From positions 106,936 through 170,935 of the forward strand of contig JAAWBS010000021.1 of the NCBI GenBank assembly GCA_022792815.1: a DNA stretch of 64,000 bases, in the 5' to 3' direction. This DNA is from Hungatella sp. GTDB lineage: Bacteria; Bacillota; Clostridia; Lachnospirales; Lachnospiraceae. Of the stretch, positions 9,168-19,000 are shown in pieces (position 1 is the first letter of the stretch; each line of letters begins with the position of its first letter). The notes beneath the pieces are model-generated. The model saw only the letters and a list, made by a program, of their open reading frames with translations, was not told where the DNA came from and made no database searches. Both the position numbers and the translations under genes were made by a program.

Positions 9168-10109
9168 CTAATCCCTGCCCCTCTCAAACACTCTCAGCTT
9201 TGCGCTTTTGGATCTTGTATTCTCTTCCTGTTCCTCTCGAGAGGGCAGAATGGGTTTTCTGGTCACCACTCTCCCACGGCTCTTCCTGCCGCAGACACAC
9301 ACTGGAAAATCCTTGGGACAGATACAGGGATTCTCGCTTTCCCGAAACTTGTTCTTCACGATTCTGTCCTCCAGGGAATGGAAGGTGATGACACACAGCC
9401 TTCCCCCCGGATTTAACAGCTCCGTCATAGCATCGATCGAGCGCTCCAGCACCTCCAGTTCACGATTGACCTCGATCCGAATGGCCTGGAATGTGCGTTT
9501 GGCCGGATGACCGCCTGTGGCTCTCATCTTCATGGGAATGGAAGCCCTGATGATCTCGGTCAGTTCCCCTGTCGTCGTGATGGGCTTTTCCTGCCTGGCC
9601 TTGACGATGTGTCTCGCGATGTTTTTGGCAAACCGCTCTTCCCCGTAATCCCGGATCACCCGGTACAGCTGTGACTCCTCGTAGTGATTCACCACAAAGG
9701 CCGCGTCAAGATCCCTGTCGCGATCCATACGCATGTCCAGCGGTCCGTCCTCCCGATAGGTGAACCCACGCTCCTTCGTATCCAGCTGGTAGGAAGAAAC
9801 TCCCAGGTCCAGGCAGATGCCGTCTGCCCCTGTGACTCCCAGATCCTCCAACACAGATTTCATATTCTCATAGTTGCTTTTTACCACAGTAACTTTCTCT
9901 TTATAGTCTCTAAGCCGCAGGATCGCCGCGTCGATGGCATCCTGGTCCTGATCGATCCCGATCAGTCTTCCGCCTTCTCCCAGACGCTTTGCCACCTCAA
10001 GGGCATGTCCGCCGCCGCCTAAGGTCCCGTCTACATACACTCCGTCCGGTCTGATCCTCAGACCGTCTATGGTCTCCCTCAGCAGCACTGATTTATGTTC
10101 AAATGTCAT
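9168..10109 (-). CDS. rsmH: 16S rRNA (cytosine(1402)-N(4))-methyltransferase RsmH
   Basis: SAM-dependent enzyme that N4-methylates C1402 of 16S rRNA in the decoding centre. The 313-residue protein begins [13 protein letters not shown] and has the SAM-binding motif [12 protein letters not shown], then [10 protein letters not shown], the [13 protein letters not shown] active-site segment, the GPLDMRMD signature, and near the end [15 protein letters not shown]. The start overlaps the mraZ stop in an ATGA arrangement, a common coupling in this operon. Length and order (second gene after mraZ) are standard. Confidence 0.97.
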   Translation of the reverse strand: MTFEHKSVLLRETIDGLRIRPDGVYVDGTLGGGGHALEVAKRLGEGGRLIGIDQDQDAIDAAILRLRDYKEKVTVVKSNYENMKSVLEDLGVTGADGICLDLGVSSYQLDTKERGFTYREDGPLDMRMDRDRDLDAAFVVNHYEESQLYRVIRDYGEERFAKNIARHIVKARQEKPITTTGELTEIIRASIPMKMRATGGHPAKRTFQAIRIEVNRELEVLERSIDAMTELLNPGGRLCVITFHSLEDRIVKNKFRESENPCICPKDFPVCVCGRKSRGRVVTRKPILPSREEQEENTRSKSAKLRVFERGRD

Positions 10110-10531
10110 ATTCCAAGACCTTCCATACTTTCGGCTATGTCGTCCATATCGTCATATACGTTGGCTGACGCCCAGGACTCTTTACTCCAGATTTCAATTC
10201 GGTTTCCCACTCCAACCATCACGGCATCTTTCTCGATCCCTGCGAATTCTCTCAGCACAGCAGGGAGCAGAATCCTCCCCTGCTTATCCACCTCGCAGAG
10301 TGTGGCCCCCGCCAGAAAAAAACGGGTGATCTTACGGGCATTGGTGTTGGTCAGGGGCAGGGCTTTTAGCTTTTCTTCCAGGATCTTCCACTCGGTGTTT
10401 TCATACACGAAAAGACAGCCATCCAGACCCTTCGTAACCACGAATTCATCTCCCAGCTGCTCCCGGAACTTGGACGGAACGATCAGACGTCCTTTTGCGT
10501 CCACTGTATGATTGTATTCGCCCATGAACAT
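10106..10531 (-). CDS. mraZ: transcriptional regulator MraZ
   Basis: MraZ is a SpoVT/AbrB-fold DNA-binding protein that controls its own dcw operon. The 141-residue product has the two tandem swapped-hairpin repeats with the [14 protein letters not shown] and [14 protein letters not shown] signatures. The ATG at 10531 ([11 protein letters not shown]) is preferred because AGGTG lies seven bases upstream; an in-frame TTG at 10537 sits too close to that site. Five MraZ-box repeats occupy the leader at 10558-10604, just downstream of a sigma-A promoter, so the protein is expected to bind its own promoter region. The stop overlaps rsmH by four bases. Confidence 0.96.
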   Translation of the reverse strand: MFMGEYNHTVDAKGRLIVPSKFREQLGDEFVVTKGLDGCLFVYENTEWKILEEKLKALPLTNTNARKITRFFLAGATLCEVDKQGRILLPAVLREFAGIEKDAVMVGVGNRIEIWSKESWASANVYDDMDDIAESMEGLGI

Positions 10532-10557
10532 ATGCAATCACCTGCTGCCTATTCGCA

Positions 10558-10604
10558 CCACTTTCCAACCACTTTGCGCCACTTTATACCACTTTTCTCC
10601 ACTT
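10558..10604 (-). promoter_or_regulatory. five MraZ-binding boxes in the dcw leader
   Basis: On the minus strand the leader holds AAGTGG-type boxes at 10599-10604, 10589-10595, 10579-10585, 10569-10575 and 10558-10564. Successive starts are 10, 10, 10 and 11 bases apart, so all face the same side of the helix. MraZ proteins are known to bind short direct repeats containing GTGG in mraZ leaders; five copies is a long array. The array lies between the -10 box and the ribosome site. Confidence 0.85.
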
Positions 10605-10613
10605 GGTATCTTA

Positions 10614-10642
10614 ATTTTAGTACAAACCGGAGGAAATAGCAA
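10614..10642 (-). promoter_or_regulatory. sigma-A promoter of the dcw cluster
   Basis: Minus-strand TTGCTA (10637-10642), 17-bp spacer, TAAAAT (10614-10619), just upstream of the MraZ boxes. Spacing is ideal; the -35 matches four of six consensus bases. Confidence 0.65.
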
Positions 10643-10649
10643 GGAAAAA

Positions 10650-10700
10650 ATACAAAAAAATAAGAGAACAGCTGTCAGATCCTTTGACAGTTGTTCTCTT
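10650..10700 (-). terminator. Rho-independent terminator after the Spo0E-like gene
   Basis: A 16-bp stem with one wobble (10662-10677 with 10685-10700) and a 7-base loop is followed on the minus strand by a T-rich run. It lies between the stop of the small gene at 10738 and the dcw promoter, insulating the two units. Confidence 0.85.
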
Positions 10701-10737
10701 GCCTGCTTTTTACCTCTCTTTCGATGTTCTGATTCGA

Positions 10738-10893
10738 TTAATATCCTGCTTCAATGTACTGCTCGATGAGTGAGTCCAGATCTACGCTGTTCTTGTAAAT
10801 CTCTTCATATCTGCGTTTTTCGTCAATGCTTTTGTTTAATACGACTCTTGCTGACTCAATTTTTTTCACTAATTCTTCTTTCGCGTTCTCCAT
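10738..10893 (-). CDS. Spo0E-like aspartyl-phosphate phosphatase (51 aa)
   Basis: Spo0E-family proteins are small helical-hairpin phosphatases that remove phosphate from Spo0A~P and so delay sporulation. This 51-codon frame encodes two predicted helices: ELVKKIESARVVLNKSI, then a second ending in the family-type signature NSVDLDSLIEQYI (compare the Spo0E pattern S-x-x-LD-x-LI-x-x-Y). AAAGGAG sits six bases before the ATG, a promoter lies upstream and a strong terminator follows, so it is a genuine single-gene unit. Three Spo0A-type boxes lie just upstream of its -35. The assignment is from the motif and size; the family is short and divergent, so a search against the Spo0E family model would be decisive. 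Confidence 0.75.
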   Translation of the reverse strand: MENAKEELVKKIESARVVLNKSIDEKRRYEEIYKNSVDLDSLIEQYIEAGY

Positions 10894-10929
10894 CTGATTC
10901 TCCTTTGCCTGTCCTTCCGAGTTTTCTCC

Positions 10930-10958
10930 ATTTTACCCCCAAATAATCTAAAAAGCAA
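10930..10958 (-). promoter_or_regulatory. sigma-A promoter of the Spo0E-like gene
   Basis: Minus-strand TTGCTT (10953-10958), 17-bp spacer, TAAAAT (10930-10935). The start codon at 10893 lies about 30 bases beyond the expected transcription start. Confidence 0.65.
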
Positions 10959-10963
10959 TGAAA

Positions 10964-11036
10964 TTCGACCGACATATTCCGCCAAAATTCGACATTTCGT
11001 CCTATATAGACGTAAATCTCGTCATATCTTGTCGAA
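10964..11036. promoter_or_regulatory. cluster of three Spo0A-type boxes
   Basis: The Spo0A core TGTCGAA occurs at 10988-10994 (minus strand, inside AAATGTCGAATTTT) and at 11030-11036 (plus strand), and a one-mismatch copy GGTCGAA at 10964-10970 (minus strand). The two exact boxes are 42 bp apart. They lie directly upstream of the -35 of the Spo0E-like gene and in the leader region of ychF. Spo0A binding is an inference from the consensus. Confidence 0.55.
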
Positions 11037-11130
11037 ACTCTGGGGTTTTTACAAGGTTTTCCCCTTTTATTTCTCTCGCTTCTATGATATGATACCAGGG
11101 GCAAAAGGAAAGAAAAGGAAGGTAAACAGT

Positions 11131-12228
11131 ATGAAATTAGGTATCGTGGGCCTGCCCAACGTAGGCAAAAGCACACTATTCAATTCCCTGACAAAGGCCG
11201 GAGCGGAGTCCGCCAACTATCCGTTCTGTACCATTGACCCTAACATCGGCGTGGTGCCGGTTCCCGATCTTCGCTTAAAGCTTCTGGGGGATTTTTATCA
11301 CTCGAAAAAGGTGACTCCAGCAGTCATCGAGTTTGTGGATATCGCAGGTCTCGTCAAGGGAGCCTCCAAGGGTGAAGGCCTGGGCAACCAGTTTCTCTCC
11401 AACATCCGCGAGGTGGATGCCATCGTCCATGTGGTCCGCTGTTTTGAGGATTCCAATGTGATCCATGTAGACGGCACTGTCGATCCCTTGCGGGATATCG
11501 AGACCATCAATCTGGAACTGATTTTTTCCGACATGGAGATTTTGGAGCGCCGCATCGCCAAGACCTCCAAAAGCGCGTTCAACGACAAGACCCTGGCCAA
11601 GGAGGTAGAGACCTTAAAGGCCGTGAAGGCTCACTTAGAGGAGGGGAAACTGGCCAGAACCTTTGCCTGCTCCGATGAGGACCAGGAAGCCTTTGTAAAC
11701 AGCTTAAATCTCCTCACCTGGAAGCCGGTGATCTTTGCCGCCAATGTGGGGGAGGAAGATCTGGCCGACGACGGAGTCTCCAACTCCCATGTAGGTGCGG
11801 TTCGAGAGTTTGCCGCCCATACCGGTTCTCAGGTGTTTGTCATCTGCGCTCAGATCGAGCAGGAGATCGCAGAGCTAGATGAGGAGGAGAAGGCCATGTT
11901 CCTGGAGGACTTAGGCCTCAAAGAGTCCGGCTTAGAAAAGCTTATCGCAGCCAGCTACAGTCTGCTGGGGCTCTTAAGCTTCCTCACCTCCGGGGAGGAC
12001 GAGACCAGAGCCTGGACCATCAAGGTGGGCACCAAGGCGCCACAGGCCGCAGGAAAGATCCACTCCGACTTTGAGAGAGGGTTTATCCGGGCAGAGGTGG
12101 TCAACTATCAGGATCTCTTAGACTGCGGAGCCTACTCTGCGGCCAGGGAGAAGGGGCTGATCCGCCTGGAGGGGAAAGACTACGTGGTTCAGGACGGGGA
12201 CGTGATCCTGTTCCGGTTTAATGTGTAA
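11131..12228 (+). CDS. ychF: redox-regulated ATPase YchF (OLA1 family)
   Basis: Obg-related P-loop ATPase that associates with ribosomes and influences stress responses. The 365-residue product starts [20 protein letters not shown] (Walker A), has the switch/G3 segment [22 protein letters not shown], the NXXE-type nucleotide motif ([10 protein letters not shown]) in place of the GTP-specific NKXD, and a C-terminal TGS domain ([15 protein letters not shown]...[11 protein letters not shown]). The ATG at 11131 is chosen over upstream in-frame starts because it begins the P-loop strand and has AAGGAAGG before it. Length matches the family exactly. It stands alone on the plus strand between minus-strand operons. 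Confidence 0.97.
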   Translation: MKLGIVGLPNVGKSTLFNSLTKAGAESANYPFCTIDPNIGVVPVPDLRLKLLGDFYHSKKVTPAVIEFVDIAGLVKGASKGEGLGNQFLSNIREVDAIVHVVRCFEDSNVIHVDGTVDPLRDIETINLELIFSDMEILERRIAKTSKSAFNDKTLAKEVETLKAVKAHLEEGKLARTFACSDEDQEAFVNSLNLLTWKPVIFAANVGEEDLADDGVSNSHVGAVREFAAHTGSQVFVICAQIEQEIAELDEEEKAMFLEDLGLKESGLEKLIAASYSLLGLLSFLTSGEDETRAWTIKVGTKAPQAAGKIHSDFERGFIRAEVVNYQDLLDCGAYSAAREKGLIRLEGKDYVVQDGDVILFRFNV

Positions 12229-12248
12229 TCCATGCCGTAAGACATAAC

Positions 12249-12286
12249 AGGCCGCCGGCCCGGGTGTTCCCCCGAACCGGCGGCCT
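12249..12286. terminator. bidirectional terminator between ychF and addA
   Basis: A 10-bp GC-rich stem (AGGCCGCCGG with CCGGCGGCCT) lies between the two convergent stops. U-tracts are weak on both sides, so efficiency is uncertain. Confidence 0.6.
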
Positions 12287-12309
12287 ATTATGTTTCTGCA
12301 TACAACCCA

Positions 12310-15300
12310 TCACAGCTTCAGGCAGATCTGCTCCTGCAGAGTCAGAGAATAGATGATGCACTCTCTCACCGGTTTCTTCTTCATCTGCTCTAAGGCCCTG
12401 CGGTAGTAATCCAGCTGGGCCCGGTAGCGGTTTACCAGAATCTCCTCCTGTCCCCGCCCGATGCGGTCGGTCTTGTAATCGATGAGGACGATCCCCTCCC
12501 CCTCCTCCATCCAGGCATCGATGATTCCCTGGATCAGCACCAACTCGTCGGAATCCCCCAGCCCCATCTCTCTGGCCGGAATCCCCATGACAAACTGCTG
12601 CTCTCTGTGAAGCCTGTTTCCCTCCTGTGCTTTTCGCATCCGCTGTCCCAGAGGAGTCCTCACGAATCTCCAGATCTTTTCTGATTTCACCATGGCTCTT
12701 GTCTCCTGAAGGATCCGTCCTTCACGGACTGCCTCCTCCAGCCAGCGCCGGACATCCCTCTCCTCCTCCACGGATGTAAAATCCAGAAGCTCCAGAACAC
12801 GGTGGTAGGCGCTTCCCCCCACAGCCCCTCCCGGCTTCTGTCTCTCCCCCTCTTCCCCCGGCTCTTCCCTTAAAAATTCCGGGATCACCGGCTGAAAGAG
12901 GCTGTTCTTGTCATCCGCATCCTGTCCGGCCTTCTTGAGCTGAGACACGGACATCTTGGTGTAGAGATCAATATCAGCCCCGTATGGATACTCATAGGAC
13001 AACTGTCGGACAAGCTTCTCTTCCAGGTCCGGGTCAAAGGCCTCGGACAGATCCGGATTCCTTAACTCTTCCCCGGTTACGGTCCTCTGAATCGACCTCT
13101 CCACCGCCTCCCCCACCAACTCCTCCACCCTGATCTCCCTCACGGCAAACAGGTCACGGCCTTCCAGGCCGGCCATGAGGAGCCAGTCCAGAAAGCAGCC
13201 GGCCGTCGCCAGGACAGTGTAAGGAATCTGGTGGGAAGTCCACGTCTTGTGCCGCCACTTCTCCAGCTTTTTCTCCAGATACCGGTCCGTAGCTGTCAGG
13301 ATCAGCTTCTCCTTGGCCCTGGTCATGGCTACATACAGGACTCTCAGCTCCTCTCCCAAGTTGTCCAGGTCCATCTTCCGCTTCAGCACATGTTTCTTGA
13401 CCGTGGGAGTCCTGACTCTGGTCTCCACATTGAAATAATCGGCGGCAAGTCCCAAGTCTGAGTCGATCAGCAGCCTGCTCCTCACATCCTGCCGGTTAAA
13501 AGGCTTGCCCATGCCGGCCAGAAACACGATGGGAAATTCCAACCCCTTGCTCTTGTGAATACTCATGATCCGCACCATCTCCTGGGACTTTCCCGCCGCC
13601 GTGGCCTCACCGAAATCCGTATCATACTTCTTCAGTTTTTCGATATAGCGGATGAAGTGGAACAACCCCTTATAGCTGGTTTTCTCGTAGGCCCAGGCCT
13701 TCTCGATGAGCATGTTTAAGTTGGCCTTTCTCACCTCCCCCGCCGGCATGGCGGACACATAGTCATAGTATCCGGTCTCCAGGTACATCCGATGAATCAG
13801 CTCATGGATGGGCACATAGGAGGCTTCCCTCCGAAGCCTTCCCAGAAGTTCCCAGAATCGGCCCACCTTTTCCCGAATCTCCCCGGCTGCGGCCTCGGGC
13901 ACTCCCGCAGCGGCTGCCAGGCTCTTCCAGCCTTTGCTCTCCGCCGCCTCAGTCTGGTCGGTCTCTGCTTCCTCTTGTGCCTCCCCGCTCCCCGGCCGTT
14001 CCTCCTCCGACAGCACCAGCCTGACGGCCCCGTACAGGCCTCTGTCCTGGCCCTTCTTCGGGTTCTTCTTCTCCACCGCTGCCATCCAGGCCAGCTCCTC
14101 CTCGCTCATGGACACGACAGGGGACTTGAGCACCACTGCCAGGGGAATGTCCTGCATGGGATTGTCGATGACTGCCAGCATGGAGAGCACTGTCTCCACC
14201 TCCATAGTGTCAAAATAACCGGTCCCAGTGTCGGCAAAGGCCGGGATATCCTCCCTGGTCAGCACATTCAGGAAAGACTCCGTCCACCCGCTCAACGTCC
14301 GCAGCAGGATGACGATGTCCCCGTATCCCGCCCTGCGAAGGCAGTTCTTTTCTTTATTCCACAGGAGAAAACCGGTCTCGGGATCGGTCAGCTGCCGGAT
14401 CCGGGCCGCGATCATCCGGGCCTCCATCTCCCTGCTGGTGTACTCCTCCAGCTCCTCATCGGCCGGCCCTGCTGCTTTTGTACCCGTATCTGTCATCAGC
14501 AGCTCGGTGAACCCCTCCTCCCCCGCAGGCCCCTGCTCGAATACGGCTCCCGGGTGCAGAGCCACCCGGTCCGTGTATCCGATATTGCCCAGATTTTTCG
14601 TCATGATCTGAAAAAACACATGGTTGATTCCCTCCAGGACCGTCGGCCGGCTTCTGAAATTCTGCCTCAGCTCGATCTTCCTTCCCGGCGCTTTGTCTCC
14701 CCCCGAAGATTCATAGTCCTCATAGCTCCCGTATTTCTTCATAAACAGCTCCGGGCGGGCCAGCCGGAATTTGTAGATGCTCTGCTTCACATCCCCCACC
14801 ATAAACACGTTGGGCCGGCCAAACCGCTCCGAGGACAGACTCTGTATCAAAGTCTCCTGGACGTCGTTGCTGTCCTGGTACTCATCCACCAGAATCTCCG
14901 CAAACTGCCCGGCGATCTGGTCGGCCACGGAGGTGTACACGTTCTCCCCCTCTTCTCTCCTGACCAGAATCTTTAAGGCCTCGTGTTCCAGATCATTAAA
15001 ATCCACAATATTTTTTTCCCTCTTTGCCTCCTGATACCGACTGTGAAAGGTTTCCGCCAGCTCCAGCAGTTTCAGCACCACATTGCGGCTGCCCAGCATG
15101 TCGGCTGCGGCCTCCTCCATGGTCTGCCTCCCGTACAGCTCCTTTAATTCTGTCAGTGCCTTCTTCACCCGCTTTCTGCACTGGCTGGCATACTCCTTCT
15201 TCTCCGGGTCCAGATCCTTTCCCCGGGCCGCCGGAATCCTGGCAAAGGAGACAGCCTTAAGTCCCTCCTGCAGGCTGTCATAGTCCTTTGTGCCAAGAAG

Positions 15301-16077
15301 CTTTCGGATCATCTCCAGCTCTTCATTCAAGGTAGGCAGATACTTCTCAGGCCCTCCCTTCTCCCGGCACACCTCCATGGCAGACTCCATCTGCTCCGAA
15401 AGCTCCGAAAGCTGTGTCTTCACGTCCCTGATCAGAAAGTCGATCCAGGGCGAGGCCTGCCACTCCCCCTCCTCCAGCCCAAGAAGCTCCTCTCTGCACC
15501 GGTTCAGCCACTCTCCGGGAAAGGGGTTGCTCTGGGAAAAGGTATCTACCTGCAGAATGTAATCCTCGATGCCCCCGTCCGACTTGCCGGTGGCATAGGT
15601 CTCCACAAATTCCTGAAACACCGGGTCCTCTGCCTGATAATATTCTTCCAGCATATCCTCCATCACATCGGCTCTCAGAAGCTTTAACTCGCCCTCGTCC
15701 CCGATGCGAAATCCCGGGTCCAGATCCAGAAGATTAAAATGATCCCGAATCAGGCTGAGGCAGAAGCTGTCGATGGTGGTGATCTTAGCCCTGTGCACCA
15801 GGGCCGCCTGAATCTGCAGATGCTCCCGCTCCGGTTCCTCCTCCAGCTTCCTCTCGACAGCCAGGGCGATCCGCTCTCTCATCTCCGCCGCCGCCGCGTT
15901 GGTAAAGGTCATCACCAGCAGATGGTCGATGTCAACAGGATGGGCCTCGTCACAGATCAGCTGAATGATTCGCTCCACCAACACCGCCGTCTTCCCGCTT
16001 CCCGCTGCCGCCGACACCAAAAGATTGGAGCCTCTGGCATCAATCACGTCTCTCTGGCTCTGTGTCCACTTCATCAT
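12310..16077 (-). CDS. addA: ATP-dependent helicase/nuclease subunit A (AddA)
   Basis: AddA is the UvrD-like helicase and nuclease subunit of AddAB, which processes double-strand breaks for RecA. The 1255-residue protein begins WTQSQRDVIDARG (Q motif) followed by Walker A SAAAGSGKTAVLVERI. It also has DEYQDSN (Walker B), the VMSIHKSKGLEFPIVFLAG helicase motif, the LRVLYVAMTRAKEKL motif VI, and the C-terminal RecB-family nuclease signature IDAWMEEGEGIVLIDYKTD. The start overlaps the end of addB by 38 bases, with GGAGGGAGGAG ahead of tandem ATGs (16077 or 16074). Full family length; no sign of damage. Confidence 0.97.
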   Translation of the reverse strand: MMKWTQSQRDVIDARGSNLLVSAAAGSGKTAVLVERIIQLICDEAHPVDIDHLLVMTFTNAAAAEMRERIALAVERKLEEEPEREHLQIQAALVHRAKITTIDSFCLSLIRDHFNLLDLDPGFRIGDEGELKLLRADVMEDMLEEYYQAEDPVFQEFVETYATGKSDGGIEDYILQVDTFSQSNPFPGEWLNRCREELLGLEEGEWQASPWIDFLIRDVKTQLSELSEQMESAMEVCREKGGPEKYLPTLNEELEMIRKLLGTKDYDSLQEGLKAVSFARIPAARGKDLDPEKKEYASQCRKRVKKALTELKELYGRQTMEEAAADMLGSRNVVLKLLELAETFHSRYQEAKREKNIVDFNDLEHEALKILVRREEGENVYTSVADQIAGQFAEILVDEYQDSNDVQETLIQSLSSERFGRPNVFMVGDVKQSIYKFRLARPELFMKKYGSYEDYESSGGDKAPGRKIELRQNFRSRPTVLEGINHVFFQIMTKNLGNIGYTDRVALHPGAVFEQGPAGEEGFTELLMTDTGTKAAGPADEELEEYTSREMEARMIAARIRQLTDPETGFLLWNKEKNCLRRAGYGDIVILLRTLSGWTESFLNVLTREDIPAFADTGTGYFDTMEVETVLSMLAVIDNPMQDIPLAVVLKSPVVSMSEEELAWMAAVEKKNPKKGQDRGLYGAVRLVLSEEERPGSGEAQEEAETDQTEAAESKGWKSLAAAAGVPEAAAGEIREKVGRFWELLGRLRREASYVPIHELIHRMYLETGYYDYVSAMPAGEVRKANLNMLIEKAWAYEKTSYKGLFHFIRYIEKLKKYDTDFGEATAAGKSQEMVRIMSIHKSKGLEFPIVFLAGMGKPFNRQDVRSRLLIDSDLGLAADYFNVETRVRTPTVKKHVLKRKMDLDNLGEELRVLYVAMTRAKEKLILTATDRYLEKKLEKWRHKTWTSHQIPYTVLATAGCFLDWLLMAGLEGRDLFAVREIRVEELVGEAVERSIQRTVTGEELRNPDLSEAFDPDLEEKLVRQLSYEYPYGADIDLYTKMSVSQLKKAGQDADDKNSLFQPVIPEFLREEPGEEGERQKPGGAVGGSAYHRVLELLDFTSVEEERDVRRWLEEAVREGRILQETRAMVKSEKIWRFVRTPLGQRMRKAQEGNRLHREQQFVMGIPAREMGLGDSDELVLIQGIIDAWMEEGEGIVLIDYKTDRIGRGQEEILVNRYRAQLDYYRRALEQMKKKPVRECIIYSLTLQEQICLKL

Positions 16078-19000
16078 CTTCTCCTCCCTCCAGAATTTCT
16101 TCCCACACCTGCTGGGGTTTCATGGCCGGAAACCGCCGAAACCGGTATCCGGGAATCTTTTGGTCAAATCCGCAGACCCCGTGATAGGGACAGTAATCGC
16201 AGGCCGTACGGTTTCCCTGTTTATAGGGTCTTGCCGCCACATTGCCCGACAAAATCTCCCTTCCGTCCTCCCTCACCTTGTCCCTCACATACAACTTCAG
16301 AGCTTCAAAATGTCTGCCGCTGGCCACTGAGGACCGATGCTCCTCCAGGAGTCCGTCCTTGACGGACACGGGGATCACGTCGGACTTTGACCGGATCTCC
16401 CGGTCCATATGCCCGATCACCTCCAGGTCGCTGTTGACCAGGCCGTTCATCCGAAGCTGCTCTAAGATCAGACGGTCAATATCCTCCTCCTCGTCCAGAT
16501 CCTCCCTCTCCACCACCGGGTCCTTGATGTTGTAGTAAAAGATCCCTGCGGGGACCACCTCCTTGTGAGGAAACCGCCGCTTCTCCAGCTCGGTCACCGC
16601 ATCCATATACACCACCAGCTGCAGCTGCAGGCCATAATACACGGCGGCCAGGTCAAACCGGGTGCCCCCTGACTTGTAGTCGATGATCTTCACGTACACA
16701 TGCCTCTCGTCTTCACACAGGTCCAGCCGGTCGATCCGCCCCCTCAGATGCACCTCTTCCTCCTCGGAAAGCCGGATTTTCATGGCTTTCAGATTATCGA
16801 TGGCAGAGAAGGACACCTCAAACCCTGCCGGGACAAAATCTCCCTTCTTCAGCTGTTCGCCAAGGGCCCACATAGTCCTGTCCGTCATCCGCTCGATCCT
16901 TGCTGCCAAATACTGGTTTCTGGCAGTGCTTTTTAGGATCGTGTTTCCGTACTCCCCGGTCACCTCGGCCACACAAGATCTCACCAGGCTCTTTCTCTCC
17001 TCCTCGCTCAGACCGGTCAGATTGGTCCGACTCTCCTCAAGCCGGCGAAAGCACAGGTCGATGGAGCTGTGGAACAGATTGCCCATGTCCACCGCTCCGA
17101 TCTGGTACTCCTGGCGCTCCATCAGCTCCAGACCATAGGTGAGAAAATGGGCATAAGCGCAGGAAGCATACTGCTCCAGCCTGGTGACACTGCCCTGTAA
17201 GACGGTTCCGTACAGAGCCCTGGCAGCAGCCCGGCTGATGCCGCGCTCCTCGTAGGTGTAGGTAGCTGCCTGAGTGAGCTTCTTCACCTGCTCTCTGTAA
17301 TCCTCATGACCGGCAAAATATCGGTACAGCTCCCAGAATCCAGGATCCTTCCTGCTGTTCTCATAGTCCCTCAGACCCTCGATGAGGCGTTCCAGCCCCT
17401 CCGCGGGGGAGCTTAAGGCGCTCTCCTCCTCCCCCATATCTCTCACCCTAAGCCGGGGAAACATCTTTTTCAGCTCTCCGATGAGAGGGGACGGCCTCTG
17501 GGACTTTCCTGCCTGGCTGAAGGAGGACCAGGAGATCACCAGCCGGAAGGAGGGCTTGGTCATCATCAGATACAGGTAAAACCTCTGCCGGAAGCTGTCC
17601 TCCCTGGCGGTGGGTGCCAGTTCCATGGACATCTCCTTTAAAAACTCCCGCTCCGTATCCGTCAGAATCCCTCCCGCCTCTTTTCTGGCCGGCACGATGC
17701 CCTCATTGACCCCCACAAAAAACAACACCTTGATCTGGTCCAGACGGGTCCTGGTGAGATCTCCCACCACCACCCGGTCCACGGTGGCCGGGATGACTCC
17801 CACCGTGATCTCCCCGAAGCCTGCGTCCAGAATCTGGGCATACTCCTTGAGACTCATCTTCTCCTCCCCCAGAAGGTGGACCAATCGGTCAAACATCCGG
17901 ATCACCAGCTCATAGACCTGCTGGTATTCTTTTGCCAGGCTGTACTCTCCGATCTGCTCAAAATACTCCCGATACGCCTCAAGCCGGCTCTCCACCTCAC
18001 AGTCCCCCAGGCACGCCACCACCGCTGCCGTCATGGTCCGAACCGTCCTCTCCGGATCTCCCATGGCCCTCTTCAGATTCTCCAGCTTTGACAGAATCTT
18101 CTGGCGGAATTCGTTCATTTCTTTTAAATTGAGATCCTTCCCCCCCCGGCATACCCCCTCCCAGTTTTGACTCCACCGCTTATACCCCCGGATTCCCATG
18201 GCCACCACATAATTTTCCAGCCGGTCGATCTTCTCCTGCTCATCGGATACCAGACCGGTCTTCAAGAACCGGAAGACGCTTTCATAGTCAAAATCCTTTC
18301 GGATGATCTCAAGGGCTCCCCGGATAAACTCCACCATGACATTCTCCAGGATACTCTTTTTGTTGTCCATAAAATATGGGATCTTCTCTGCCTGAAACCG
18401 GTTGGCGATCTCATACCCATATCCGGACAGATCCCCGGTAATCACCGCGATCTCCCGGTAGCGAATCCCCTCCTTCTGAATCAGCCTGTGGATCCTGGCT
18501 GCCACCCCGTCCATCTCCTGGCCCGGTGTGGCGGCATAAAACAGTTCGATCTCCCCCGGCTTCTCCGAAAAACTTGCCGTCGGAAACCGGTAGAGGTGCT
18601 TCTCGATAAAGGCGATGGACGGACTGTGGGCAAAACGGCCTCCCGCCTCCTCCCCAAGGACCACGTCCCGGTCTCTCCTCACATTTCCTCTCTCGGCCAG
18701 TCTCTGCAGCCGGTACACCATCTGCCTGCTCATGTGGAACAGGTTCTGAATCTTTCCCGGCTTGTAGGGGTCTTCCCCGGGGTCTGCGGTGACGGTCACC
18801 ACCACCTTTCTGCTGTGGACCATGAGAAGCTCCAAGAGACGGTACTGAACCGGGGTAAAACCGGTGTATCCGTCCAGCGTCACCACGCTGTTTTTGATCC
18901 ACTTGGAGTCCGGAAGCACCCGGCACAGCACCTCCAAAATCTCCTCCGCCGTTATGTACCTCTTGGAGATCTCCTCCTGAAAGGCCTGACAGATCACCGT

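Noticed and set aside
10558..10604. A CRISPR or ITR-type repeat
   Set aside because: The six- to seven-base boxes at 10-11 bp steps are explained by MraZ binding in the mraZ leader.
13792..14976. 394-codon plus-strand frame inside addA
   Set aside because: Antisense to a complete AddA gene; the product is low-complexity and without a ribosome site of note.
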